Source: Collybiopsis luxurians FD-317 M1
Taxonomy: Eukaryota; Basidiomycota; Agaricomycetes; Agaricales; Omphalotaceae
Length of the DNA stretch: 22,069 nt
Assembly (NCBI GenBank): GCA_000827265.1
Contig: KN834893.1
Location: 4,038-26,106 of the forward strand
Direction: 5' to 3'
Position numbers and translations under genes: made by a program. Positions 9,101 through 18,300 of this stretch are shown piece after piece (the first letter of the stretch is position 1; each line of letters starts with the position of its first letter). The notes under the pieces were generated by a model, which was given only the letters and a program-made list of their open reading frames with translations, did no database searches and had not been told where the DNA came from.

Positions 9101-12100
9101 TGTCCCATTCAGATGGACCTACACGGAACAACGAGCATTTCAAGAAGTTAAAAATCTTGCGAATGGCGCCAGAGACCATCACCGAGTCCCTTTAGATTAT
9201 TCGGAGGGCGCACCTCCTGTTTGGATGATTACGGATGGCTGCGCAACAGGTGTCGGCGGTGCAGTATGTCAAGGACCTGACTGGCGAAACGCTAAGGCCG
9301 CCGCATTCTATTCCGCAAAATTAAATTCAGCACAACAGAACTATCCTGTACATGAGATAGAAATGCTGGCTGGTGTTGAAACGATGCTGCGTCATCGTGA
9401 TATTTTACAGGGTGTAAAATTTAAATGGATTACAGACCATAAGGGTCTCATACATCTTTCAAAACAAAAAGACTTGTCAGGACGTCAAGCTCGCTGGATG
9501 GAGAAAATTTCGGAGTTTGACTTTGAAATTGTGTACGTACCAGGTGTAGAAAATATTTTGGCCGATGCCCTATCACGCGTCTATTCCAATGATAAGCCTG
9601 GAACAGTGCGAGCCCGTAGTGAGTATACATACCACGATGTCATTAATAACGATGCACTGTTCTCTCATAATATTACTATGCCGGTACTGGTGGATGTTGA
9701 GGCTGCGTCACTCTCACCTCAACTATTTGCTATGCAAACACGTAACGGTGGTAGACGCATAGAAACCAGTTGGGAATTCGCCCGCCGGATGAAAGACAAA
9801 CGTTTCGTGTTGCACGGTCCCCGTGAACAACGAAAGGAGGGCGGGAGTACCCCATCTAAATCCAGCAAACTCGAAAAATCAGTTGAACCTCTAAATGGAA
9901 AAAGAATTTTACCTCGCAATTCATGGGAAACGATGAAAGTACCTTCTTCCGATCTAGACCCATCTATTGGAAGTAATACCATGCCGGACGTCTCAACGAA
10001 TACTTCGTTGTTGACAGCTTTAGCAGCGAGTAGATCAAAACTTGATCTAGAATCTGAAATAAGAAATAAGTACGGCGACGACTCAATGTTCAAGAAAATC
10101 ATTGACGAACCTAAACATTACCGTAATTTTGAAATCTCAAATGGACTTGTATACCTCAAAGCTCAGGACCGAAAGGTCCTGTGCATTCCAACATTAACTG
10201 TCCGTGGCCGGAACATTAAAGAATGTATCATTGACGAAGCTCATTCATTGCTTGCCCACCTTGGTGCAAAGAAAACCATCAACTATCTTCGAGACTTTGT
10301 CTGGTGGAAAGACATGGTCTCTGACATTAATACTTACTGTGAGTCCTGCCAAACGTGCAAACGAACAAAACCAAATAATGCCCGTCCATACGGACTGCTC
10401 AATTCACTCTCCGTACCAAGCTATCCTTGGGAATCGATAGCAATGGACTTTGTCGGTCCATTACCTCAGTCAAATGATCGCAATGGAACCTATGATATGA
10501 TTACAGTAATCATCGATTTGCTTACCGGAATGGTACATCTTGTTCCGAGTAAAACTACATACAAGGCCAAGCATATCGCAGAACTCGTGTTTTCGGAAGT
10601 CTATAAACATCATGGACTTCCTAAAAATATAATTAGCGATCGCGATTCTCTTTTTACGAGTACGTTCTGGACTCACCTACATACTCTCATTGGTACGAAG
10701 TTGAAAATGTCGAGCGCATATCATCCCGAAACGGATGGATCAACTGAGCGTGCCAATCGAACTGTAACCCAAATGCTACGCCAATGTGTAGCAATTGATC
10801 AAAAAGACTGGGTGGCCAAACTACCATCCGTTGAATTTGCCATTAACTCGGCTCGTTCTGAAACAACTGGTTACTCACCATTCTTTCTCAATACCGGCCG
10901 CATGCCCCGATCGTTCCTGTGGAACTCTGCGAAAGAAAATGAATACCCCGGCGTTCGAGTCTATGCGCAGAGAATGAAACAAGCTATCATGGAGGCCCAT
11001 GATAGTATACTTGCCGCAAGAGTAAAACAAACGCGCGATGCAAATAGGCGTCGGCGATCTGTACCTTTTCAGGAAGGAGATCTTGCATACATCTCCACTC
11101 AGAATATTTCATTTCCTAAAGGATATGCAAGAAAATTAGTACCGAAATATATTGGACCCTATAAGATCCTGAAAGACTTTGGTAACGCTACCTTCAAAAT
11201 GAATATCCCCGCTAGGTTAAAGCAACAAGGAGTTCATGATGCATTCCATGCATCATTACTTCGAATTCATGTTCCCAATGATGACCGTCTGTTCCCAGGA
11301 CGGCTAGAAACTCAGATCGCAGATTTCGGCGAAACAGAGGATGAATGGGCCGTAGACAAAATCGTTGTCCATTCGGGAACCCGTACCAATGCCCTATTCC
11401 AAATCAAGTGGAAATCAGGAGACCTTACCTGGTTACCTTACCATCAAATTGACCATTTGGACGCATTAGGTGATTATCTTGAAGCACTAGGAATTGTCGA
11501 TATTTCTCAGCTCACCAATAACGGACATTCAAATGTACCTGATCCCAATACAATTCCCAATCAGGGAATGGGTAACGCGCCCACTCTCTTTGTGAGTGTC
11601 ATGGAACTTACCTTGGATAATTCAGGGTTGGAAAATAACAAAGAAATAAAAGAGAAGGATGAGACGCACCAAATTCATTCCCCAAAAATGTCTTCGAATC
11701 CTGTTGTCTTTCAAACCAGGCCCCTAGAGTGGTTACGTCGAGTAGATGAAAAGAAACTCATCATCGCATCCTCTACTGGTCGTGCTCACTACACCACTAC
11801 CACTGATGAACTTCGCGCTGTTCTGAGGTGTGACACCTACCTCCGAAATCACTCTGGTGTTCTAGAGGATTTACACATTCCATATACCTACCATCTCTTC
11901 GCTGATAGGATCAATGCAGATCCGGGAGTTATTGGTGAACTAGTCACCCTTGATCTCCACGCAGGAACTATGCACGTTCCGCCGGTTGCCATTAATCGTT
12001 CTGTTTTCACTGAATTCCTTCGTCCTTTGGAATCTCAGGAGAACTCGGCCCTTATTCGGACTCTTGGATTGAACGGAGTATCATCCCATAAACAACGCTT

Positions 12101-12569
12101 CTATGGTAAACTACTGATGGACAAGGTGGAGCGAGAACTTGATGGGAGGCCAAGGAAATCTGGAGGTAAAAGAAGAAAAGGCATGGACAAAGGGCTCGTA
12201 TATGGCAAACAAACCCGAGCAACACTACCTCTGACCGCTACTTCCATGTCCCCCCAGCCCACAGGTACCATATCCCTTATTGACACCGGCACTCCTTCCG
12301 TCCAATCCCTTCCATCCGCTTCCAATCCTCCCGCACTATCACCCACATCTACTCCCTTTGGTTCCCCTGTCCAGGCCACATATAATCCACCATCTCCTCT
12401 CCCTAATCCGTTCGCTGGACTCCCACATGCCGATTTACAAGGTCTCGAATCACTTGACCTCAATAACCCCAGTTTCTTCAATTCTACCAACATTTCGGCA
12501 ACGGCTTCTCCCTCTACCGAAACCACTACCGAAAACCCCACCGGAAACGCGATGGATACTGACGCATAA
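6105..12569 (+). CDS. pol: gypsy Gag C-terminus and Pol (ZnK-PR-RT-RH-IN-chromodomain)
   Basis: This is the same frame as Gag, open from just after the TGA to 12569. There is no ATG at its start, so it would need readthrough or repair. Numbering from the codon at 6120: rest of capsid 1-65; zinc knuckle CX2CX4HX4C at 146-159; an unassigned segment at about 165-555; protease DTGS at 571-574 with VVLGTPF as the flap/second motif; reverse transcriptase with catalytic YLDD at 885-888; RNase H acids D1039, E1081 and D1106; an integrase HHCC finger (AHLGAKK, CESCQTC), then D1443, D1507 and E1543 (exactly 35 residues between the last two); a GPY motif (KYIGPYKIL); a chromodomain-like segment from W1743 to about 1800; then a 350-residue C-terminal extension ending in a Pro/Ser/Thr-rich tail. 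All catalytic residues checked are present. Confidence 0.93.
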   Translation, partial: EYLAELNDLYNTIGLVDEREKVHKLWSGLNRKIQKGLWHEKLNPEISSYDDVSQAAELVEIIENVDPMTESSKKKDKTSSGNNSQNSQNGNSNGKSFKKRANSNGQKNIQFNQTGNHKNNSRSKPNRPKTHPQRRELTDKEKEEYRASGKCFRCGEQGHMARQCPNGKSVTSSTNGPPGISSNHMDISVKSDDEHLRDLAETTEDITELSFGMMNIAGELDWDSWDIVSDNDSIPALQDVSDSECDSVQCDSQKGNQMDELVECLNAMSYTLQETMKPASVNPRYRGPWMYKFLNHSNHGFESDPSPCEIGDMLAQHAMYLLDTVAPYPSDYDQNKKTLGRFFVYAVDAEKYCISDSEYFNVEHPHIENFEWVYVQREQLEDPTFALPHWYAIQRAKMLRMRVNKRKLQFLKKYHMNDVYAMGTEQWLAQIEPAVEHLPNNNENRFIVFKSDIDTYCIIDSHRNFPILLPMRHLRNIYFDMTRWYQKQVLREIEEMRKTFTLRSDDLELDYLLNHVQNELDKEWTALEVNGIQVPKGTYPAVQRNATTTKDFSRQIPKPLVVVVKINGHPARALIDTGSLGDFISTTFADQIGLKKIELAKPIPLQLAVQGSRSKINYGVKAQLQYQGINETRYLDMANLSSYDVVLGTPFCFQHKVMLGFNESRVIIESKESLPISGDNVSKLSSRAMDLFEDRLEMVRNELINYAKPLCRTMAETDLPPLRAINHTIPLIDESKILPWRPSKCPEKFRSQWAEKRDAYLRSGRWKMTSSGNTVPMLLIPKPGSSKMRVVVDLRTRNANTHKLSSPMPDIEGIKRRVARAKYRSIIDGKDAYEQIRIVPEHVPRSAVTTPDGNMVSLVIQQGDCNAPATYQALMNYLFSEFIGRFMDVYLDDIVIYSETLEDHIRHVKLIIDILKREKLYLSEEKLNFLPKEFKVLGCIIDEKGIRMDPHKVDAIIRWPTPTNRDLLRGFLGTVGYLADDIAQVRIPMGHLSSITGDTVPFRWTYTEQRAFQEVKNLANGARDHHRVPLDYSEGAPPVWMITDGCATGVGGAVCQGPDWRNAKAAAFYSAKLNSAQQNYPVHEIEMLAGVETMLRHRDILQGVKFKWITDHKGLIHLSKQKDLSGRQARWMEKISEFDFEIVYVPGVENILADALSRVYSNDKPGTVRARSEYTYHDVINNDALFSHNITMPVLVDVEAASLSPQLFAMQTRNGGRRIETSWEFARRMKDKRFVLHGPREQRKEGGSTPSKSSKLEKSVEPLNGKRILPRNSWETMKVPSSDLDPSIGSNTMPDVSTNTSLLTALAASRSKLDLESEIRNKYGDDSMFKKIIDEPKHYRNFEISNGLVYLKAQDRKVLCIPTLTVRGRNIKECIIDEAHSLLAHLGAKKTINYLRDFVWWKDMVSDINTYCESCQTCKRTKPNNARPYGLLNSLSVPSYPWESIAMDFVGPLPQSNDRNGTYDMITVIIDLLTGMVHLVPSKTTYKAKHIAELVFSEVYKHHGLPKNIISDRDSLFTSTFWTHLHTLIGTKLKMSSAYHPETDGSTERANRTVTQMLRQCVAIDQKDWVAKLPSVEFAINSARSETTGYSPFFLNTGRMPRSFLWNSAKENEYPGVRVYAQRMKQAIMEAHDSILAARVKQTRDANRRRRSVPFQEGDLAYISTQNISFPKGYARKLVPKYIGPYKILKDFGNATFKMNIPARLKQQGVHDAFHASLLRIHVPNDDRLFPGRLETQIADFGETEDEWAVDKIVVHSGTRTNALFQIKWKSGDLTWLPYHQIDHLDALGDYLEALGIVDISQLTNNGHSNVPDPNTIPNQGMGNAPTLFVSVMELTLDNSGLENNKEIKEKDETHQIHSPKMSSNPVVFQTRPLEWLRRVDEKKLIIASSTGRAHYTTTTDELRAVLRCDTYLRNHSGVLEDLHIPYTYHLFADRINADPGVIGELVTLDLHAGTMHVPPVAINRSVFTEFLRPLESQENSALIRTLGLNGVSSHKQRFYGKLLMDKVERELDGRPRKSGGKRRKGMDKGLVYGKQTRATLPLTATSMSPQPTGTISLIDTGTPSVQSLPSASNPPALSPTSTPFGSPVQATYNPPSPLPNPFAGLPHADLQGLESLDLNNPSFFNSTNISATASPSTETTTENPTGNAMDTDA

Positions 12570-12619
12570 TGCTGCGAGTCGGACATGAAACAGAAGGAAA
12601 AGATCCTGACAGGATCCTT

Positions 12620-12625
12620 GGAGGG
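12620..12625 (+). other. short polypurine tract of the gypsy element
   Basis: GGAGGG followed by CGTA lies immediately before the 3' LTR, where plus-strand DNA synthesis is primed. It is short for the class. A second purine-rich run lies 20-40 bases upstream, next to a perfect 15-bp palindrome at 12602-12616. Confidence 0.45.
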
Positions 12626-12629
12626 CGTA

Positions 12630-12890
12630 TGTAACGGTCGCGTTACTTCCTCTCTATCTTATCATATCTTATCTTAATCTTATTTCAAAAACCTATGCCC
12701 TATGCTCGTATGTATGCTATATGGAATTATGCCCGATTATGGAATATCGACTAGTAGAGTATATAAGTAGGATCCTATGTACTCGTACTTTAGGTTCTCT
12801 CGAATCAACCCCCACATTAAGCCAGTTCTTTCGACTAGTACCTCTTAGACTCAGTGTGCCGTTACCGTGATCTATCACTCTAACGTTACA
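12630..12890 (+). repeat. 3' LTR of the gypsy element (261 bp)
   Basis: It is identical to 4113-4373 except for G at 12802 where the 5' LTR has A at 4285. It ends in CGTTACA directly before GATTG. Its TATA box (12760-12766) points into ALDH copy A. Confidence 0.97.
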
Positions 12891-12895
12891 GATTG
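12891..12895. repeat. target-site duplication, right copy (GATTG)
   Basis: This is the second copy of the five bases at 4108-4112. The host sequence resumes with ATACACCG, which aligns with ATATGCCG at the start codon of ALDH copy B. Confidence 0.93.
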
Positions 12896-14656
12896 ATACA
12901 CCGTTGTCGGATATTTCAACGGTAATTTCTAGCCCCTTCGTCTATCCTTCTTCAAACTAATTACCCTCTCATCCAGATACCTAGACTCATGCCTTCCTCC
13001 GCACTGCCTTGACCTCTCTAAAATCCCTCCCTCTCCCCTACCGCCATAATTTCCTCCAACTCGCCCGCATGCTCCAAGAAAACTGCCAATCCTTTGCCCC
13101 CGCCATCAAGTCGACTTCGGAAAACCTGCGTTCAATTGCTACACTGGTGCAATCAACGCTATGATCGATATAATGTTTATTTCTGCGAGGAGGATTCTGG
13201 AGTAGGCGAGGGAGAAGAGTTATACGGGCATGTGGATTTGTTGGAAGCGCAGAAGGTGTGGAAGATCCAAGGTGGTGCCTATGCCAAAGGAACGCTGCTT
13301 TATATTAGTCCTTGGTGCGTATTTTGCCAACCTGCCTCTGCTCGGATGCTAATTCTACATATTTGTGGTCTACCCGTTCTTGTCAAACAAGAATAATCCC
13401 CTCGTTCCATCCATACATGCTATTTCGATTCCCATCCACGTATCATGATCTATATGATATTCAGAACTTGGGTACATAGATCCAAGCTACGATAGGCGCC
13501 ATTCCAGCCGTATGCCTCAAACTCAGTGAAGTCACATCCAACTACTCCAACAGCTCCTACCGAAATATCTCGACCAGGATATGATTACGGTGATGTGTGG
13601 AAGTGTTCCGGAGATTACGTATGTGTTGGAGTTGAAGTGGGATCATAGTACGTTTTGAGTCTTTTTTTTTTCTAGAGTTCATTCCATTCAAGGTTGTTTT
13701 GTCTATGTATCGCTGTTCGGGTTATGGTGGCCCTATGACTGAACCCTCATATCTCATATCTCCTATACCTTCAACCTGTTTTATCAATGACTCGGATGGA
13801 TGGATGGATGGATTGACTGATCCCTTCGTTTTCTCTCCAGTCTTCTACACAGGAAACGGAACCATCGCACGCATCAATGCCGCCGTAGCCGCCAAACACG
13901 TCACACCTCTCACCCTCGAGTTGGGAGGCAAGTCTCTCGTGATCGTCGATCCGAAATGCGATTTGGAGCTTGCGGCGAAGAGGACGACGTGGGGGAAGGT
14001 GACGAATTGTGGACAGGTGCGTGTACCTCCTACGTTTCTCGAATGTTATATAATACGATACAATGCGCTACAAGCGTGGAACCGAATATTTACTTCGCTT
14101 CCTGCCACATATCCTCTCCCTCTATTCCGCCCTCCCCGACTAAAACTTTTACTCATGACTGAATGCCTAAAAAAAATTAACATCTTGACTCATTATCTAG
14201 ATCTGTCTATCACCCGACTACGTCCTCATCAGCCCCTCCTCTCTCCCGCGATACGTTGAGGGGTTGAAGAAGGTGTACGAGGAGATGCACCCCGCTAATC
14301 ATGGCGCCGCGTTAGGGTCAGATTTGTATGCGTATATCATTGATTTGTAACATTTTAATAGGATCAAAGTTGTACGTTATACGTGTATTATATGTTCTTA
14401 TTATGCGTTCTTGTCTTTGGCTTTGGTTACGGTTTCAGCTTAAAATGTCCCAATTAGGCCTCCTCGACAAGACGAGAGGAAAGATCCTCATAGGAGGTTG
14501 CATAGATGAGGAAGTGTTGAAGGTCGAGCCGACGGTTGTTTTGGTAAAGGAAGGGGATGTGTTGTTGGAATCCAAGATGTTTGGACTGATTTTGACGATT
14601 GTGGACTTGGAGGAGGAGGGGTTTGTTAGGAAGGCTTGTGATTGGGTTAGTGAGAG
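12896..14656 (+). pseudogene. aldehyde dehydrogenase (class 3-like) pseudogene, copy A
   Basis: Remnant of an NAD(P)-dependent aldehyde dehydrogenase of the class 3 / fatty-aldehyde type. Exons inferred by alignment with copy B: 12898-12921, 12985-13314, 13490-13647, 13841-14016, 14201-14369, 14458-14656. Recognisable pieces are the N-terminal helix (RMLQEN), KGTLLYISPW read in a shifted frame, KYLDQD, FYTGNGTIARI, the general-base Glu in LELGGKS, the Cys exon (ICLSPDYVLI) and GLLDKTRGK. Lesions: the start ATG is ACA (12898-12900); a frameshift near 13110; Trp to TAG at 13203-13205; a 6-bp loss near 13515 and a frameshift near 13555; Gln to TAA at 14348-14350; a lost splice donor at 14370 (TT for GT); and no C-terminal exons after 14656. 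The gypsy element cuts it from its promoter. Non-functional with high confidence. Confidence 0.88.
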
Positions 14657-15276
14657 GTGAGTGTTCTTGTTTCTTTTTATTTGGCTTTCGTCCGAGGGGT
14701 TATCATCGGACTGCAATCCTAATTCTAATCCTATCTTTTTCCCCTTGGACTCGTCACATTCCTTTCTCACATTCGCATGCACCCTTGACGCTGGAACATT
14801 GTGTTTCATAACCTTGTATTCACACTCGGGTCGTCCCTGTGATAAAGCAGGAGAGTGAGAGGAGAGAATAACTTGAAATGTTGTTTTCCCACTGACTGTA
14901 TTGTATGCTAACAAGGATTGCGAGGTTCTGGTAAAACGTGTGAATTATGGATGTATGAAGCCGCTTAAATGTCAAGCGCCTGAGCTGCGGATATGACATG
15001 TGCTTGCATTCAGCAACACCGGCATAGCTTTGAGTGGATATAGAGTGATCGGTATTTGATCGCAATGTGTTGCAATAAGTCAGTAACCAAGAACCCTCCT
15101 GCCTGCCTAATTTTCCGACAAGTGTCGGAGGGCGGTAGAAAGGTTGATGGACTGAATATCTGGAGGTGTGCGATACATCGCTTTCAATTCATTAGTACAG
15201 CATCATGTGAATGGAATGTCAAGTGGTGAATGTATGATTATATGATGATAATCGTATCTAATCGACCGCTGGCACA
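14657..15276. other. spacer between ALDH copy A and the NLR-like gene
   Basis: It begins with a good splice donor (GTGAGT at 14657) left from the ALDH gene, but the expected C-terminal exons do not follow. No other coding sequence, RNA gene or clear repeat is visible. Its downstream part presumably serves as the upstream promoter region of the NLR-like gene. Confidence 0.5.
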
Positions 15277-15286
15277 TATATATAAG
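15277..15286 (+). promoter_or_regulatory. TATA box of the NLR-like gene
   Basis: TATATATAAG lies 50 bases before the proposed start codon at 15336. That fits a short 5' UTR and supports a start well upstream of the obvious NB-ARC reading frame at 15853. Confidence 0.6.
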
Positions 15287-15335
15287 ATGTAGAACCCCTG
15301 GCGGTCGTTTGATCCCCAGGTTCAACTTCCGCCCA

Positions 15336-18300
15336 ATGGCCGATAGGTGGGAAAAATTTTGATCAATACGAAAATATCTAATGTTCTCCATCACCTTAGA
15401 AGTCAACAAATTGTTCATTCACCTATTTCCGGTCTGCAACAACCTGTTCGGAGCTCTGGGAGTAATGTCACACACAATTCGTCAGTGATGACACACGAAA
15501 TTGTGAATTTAGTTGAAAGTAAACATAAATTTTTACAGAGGTGCTATTTTTCCTGGAACATCACATGTGAATGCACATATGTCCAGTCCAGAACAAAATA
15601 TTCCGGCATCTGCCACACACTACTCGTCAGTACTGACACAAGATATTGTAACAGTTTGAAGTTAATGTAAATCTTTACAGAGGAGACTATTTTTCTGGAG
15701 CATCAAACTTTACCATCCGTGGAAATGTCAACATAAATGGAGCAGCTAGACCTAAAGAAAATGCTGTTCTAACTGCTCCAGCTGGTAACATCCTCTGTTT
15801 GAACATGCCAGGATTTATTTACTGAAAGAAACTAAAAGGATTCACTGCAGGCATGACTGACCTTAGTCCAGTCTCTCCATTTTTTACAGGGAGAAAGAAT
15901 ATTCTCTCAGAGCTTGAAACTTATTTCAGTGTTGAGTCTTCTTCAAGTAAAGCTCATGAAAGAAAAATATTTGTTCTTTATGGGATGGGAGGAGCAGGAA
16001 AGACTCAAACTGCTTTGAAGTTCATGAATACTTTCAGAAAAAGGTAGCAGTGTTTGAAGTTATGAGAATGGATGCCTTAAAGAATAACTCTCTCCGTTTG
16101 AAGGTTTACTCAATGCTATATGATTACTGCAAACTCTGAAGAATCCATCATGGCAAGTTACTATGATATTGCTCTCAAAAAGGGACTTGATGAGTTCAGC
16201 AACTGGGAAGCTGGACTTAGATGGCTTTCACAGCATGAAGAAGAATGGATAATTCTCTATGATAATGCTGATGATCCTGACCTTGACTTAGGGAAGTTTC
16301 TGCCTCAGTCTAGTCATGGTAACATCATTGTTACTTCGAGGAATAGTAGCCTGAAACAAATCAGCATCAAGTCCAAAGTGTTAAAGGACATGGAACCAGA
16401 GGATGGCTTACAGTTACTTTTGAAGCATGCTATTAAAGACCATGAGGCTACTCCAGAGCAGAAATTGACAGCCTCTGACATTGCAACAACATTGCATTAC
16501 TTTGCCCTAGCTCTTGTGCATGCTGGCTCTTATATATCACAGCAAAACTGCTTAGATTCATATCTAGACAGAGTGGAAAAGCACCAGCAAGTGCTAATGA
16601 CTAGGAGTCTGCCCCAAAGCATTGAAAGGTATCCTTCATCAGTCTATGCTACTTGGGATCTCAGTTGGGAAAAATTGGATGAACAGTGCAAAATATTTCT
16701 AAGGTTGTGTTCATTCTATCACTATGAAGGGATTTCAAGAAAGATATTTCAGAGGGCATTGGATAATCTCTCCGGGGTGGAAGATGCAGAGACTTTGGCA
16801 TGCTACCCTTTGCTATCATATCTTACTGCGCAAAGAATGGAATGGGATGAGATTTGGATGGACAACATTGTTCAAACAATAAGCTCATATTCTCTGATCA
16901 GTATTGAAAACGGAGGGATGGCATATTCTTTGCATCCATTAGTTCATTACTGGATTCGAGACAGCATTGACGGTGTCAAGCAAAGAGACTTTCACCTAGC
17001 AGCTCAAAGTGTGGTAGCACTTTCCATTGAAAGTGCAGATTTTGCATTTTTAAGGTCGCTGATTCCTCATTGTATTCACTTTGGGATTACAGAAGATGCA
17101 CACACTGATAGAGCTATGGGTCAGTTGTGGTATCAATGTGGGTACTTTTCCAGAGCCTATGATGTATGGGAACCATTGTGGCATCAACTAGAGGTGATAT
17201 ATGGGAATATGGACCCTCTGACTCTAAACCAAATGATCGAGGTTATAAACACTCTGGAAAAACTAGGAAGAAATAAAGAAGCATTAGAGATGGCAGAGTC
17301 CTACTTGAAAATGACAAAAGAATCATTTGGAGAAGAGCATCCAATGACTCTCGGTGGAATGCATACCTTGTCAAACCAATATTCCAATATGGGAAGATGG
17401 AATGAAGCTCTGCAAATTGATGAGCCACTGGTGGAGATGTCCAAGAAAGTATTGGGAGAGCAGGATCCCAACACTCTCGACAGATTGAGCAATTTAGCAA
17501 ATAGATATGCTCAAGTTGGAAGGTTTGTAGAGGCTCTGCAGATTGGAAGCATAGTAGTGGAAGTGTCAAAGAAAATTTTGGGAGAGCAGCATCCTGATAC
17601 TCTAGTTAGACTGGGTAACTTGGCAATTAGCTACAAAGAGATAGGAAGATATAATGAAGCACTGAAGATTTCAGAGCCGCTGGTGGAAATGTCAAAGGAG
17701 ATAATGGGGGAGCAACATCCTGATACACTTAAAAGAATAAATAACTTGGCCCGGAATTACTTTCAATTAGGAAGATATAACGACGCCCTGTGCCTTGAAG
17801 AGCCTTTAATAGACATATCAAAGCAAATCTTGGGGGAGCAGCATCCTATTACTATGCGAAGAATATCCAACTTAGCAAAGTCTTATTCACATTTGGGAAG
17901 ATACAATGAAGCACTGCAGCTTTCAGAGCCACTGGTGAAAATGTCAGTTGAAATTTTGGGAAAACACCATCCCGATACTCTCAACAAAATGCAAAGCTTA
18001 GCATACATGTACTGTAGAATGGGCAAATTTGAGGAAGCTCTGCAGATTGCAGAGCCACTGGCAGAGCTGTCAAAGACAGTACTGGGAGATGAACACCCAG
18101 ATACTCTCGCTAGACTGGGCAATTTGGCATTATACCTCTCTTACGTTGGAAACAATAAGAAAGCTCTGCAAATTGGAAAGCCAGTATTGGAGAAGTGGAG
18201 GAACTTACTGGGAGAGCAGCATCCTTCGACTCTCATTGCAATGCAAGTCTTGGCAGGCATATACGCTGGAATTGGAAGACATCAAGAAGCTCTCCAGATC

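Larger units (their letters stand above)
4113..12890 (+). mobile_element. complete Ty3/gypsy LTR retrotransposon (chromovirus), 8,778 bp
   Basis: Two 261-bp LTRs bound an internal region with Gag, zinc knuckle, aspartic protease, reverse transcriptase, RNase H, integrase and a chromodomain-like module, in Ty3/gypsy (Metaviridae) order. The termini are TGTAACG...CGTTACA and the flanks carry GATTG duplications. The LTRs differ at one position only (A at 4285, G at 12802), so the insertion is recent. It sits in the 5' UTR of an ALDH paralogue. The coding region is one frame broken by a single TGA at 6102-6104, so this copy is probably not autonomous despite its youth. It has two large segments that I cannot assign: one between zinc knuckle and protease, the other after the chromodomain. 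Confidence 0.97.

Noticed and set aside
12101..12586. Long antisense open frame (161 codons) over the 3' end of pol
   Set aside because: It mirrors the Pro/Ser/Thr-rich tail of Pol and shows no domain of its own; a composition-driven shadow.
14435..14914. Minus-strand open frame of 159 codons over the ALDH copy A exon 6
   Set aside because: It is antisense to a recognisable ALDH exon and carries no domain.
15853..16047. ATG at 15853 as the true start of the NLR-like protein
   Set aside because: The frame joins upstream exons through consensus introns with matching phase, and the TATA box lies near 15277; 15853 remains only a fallback start.
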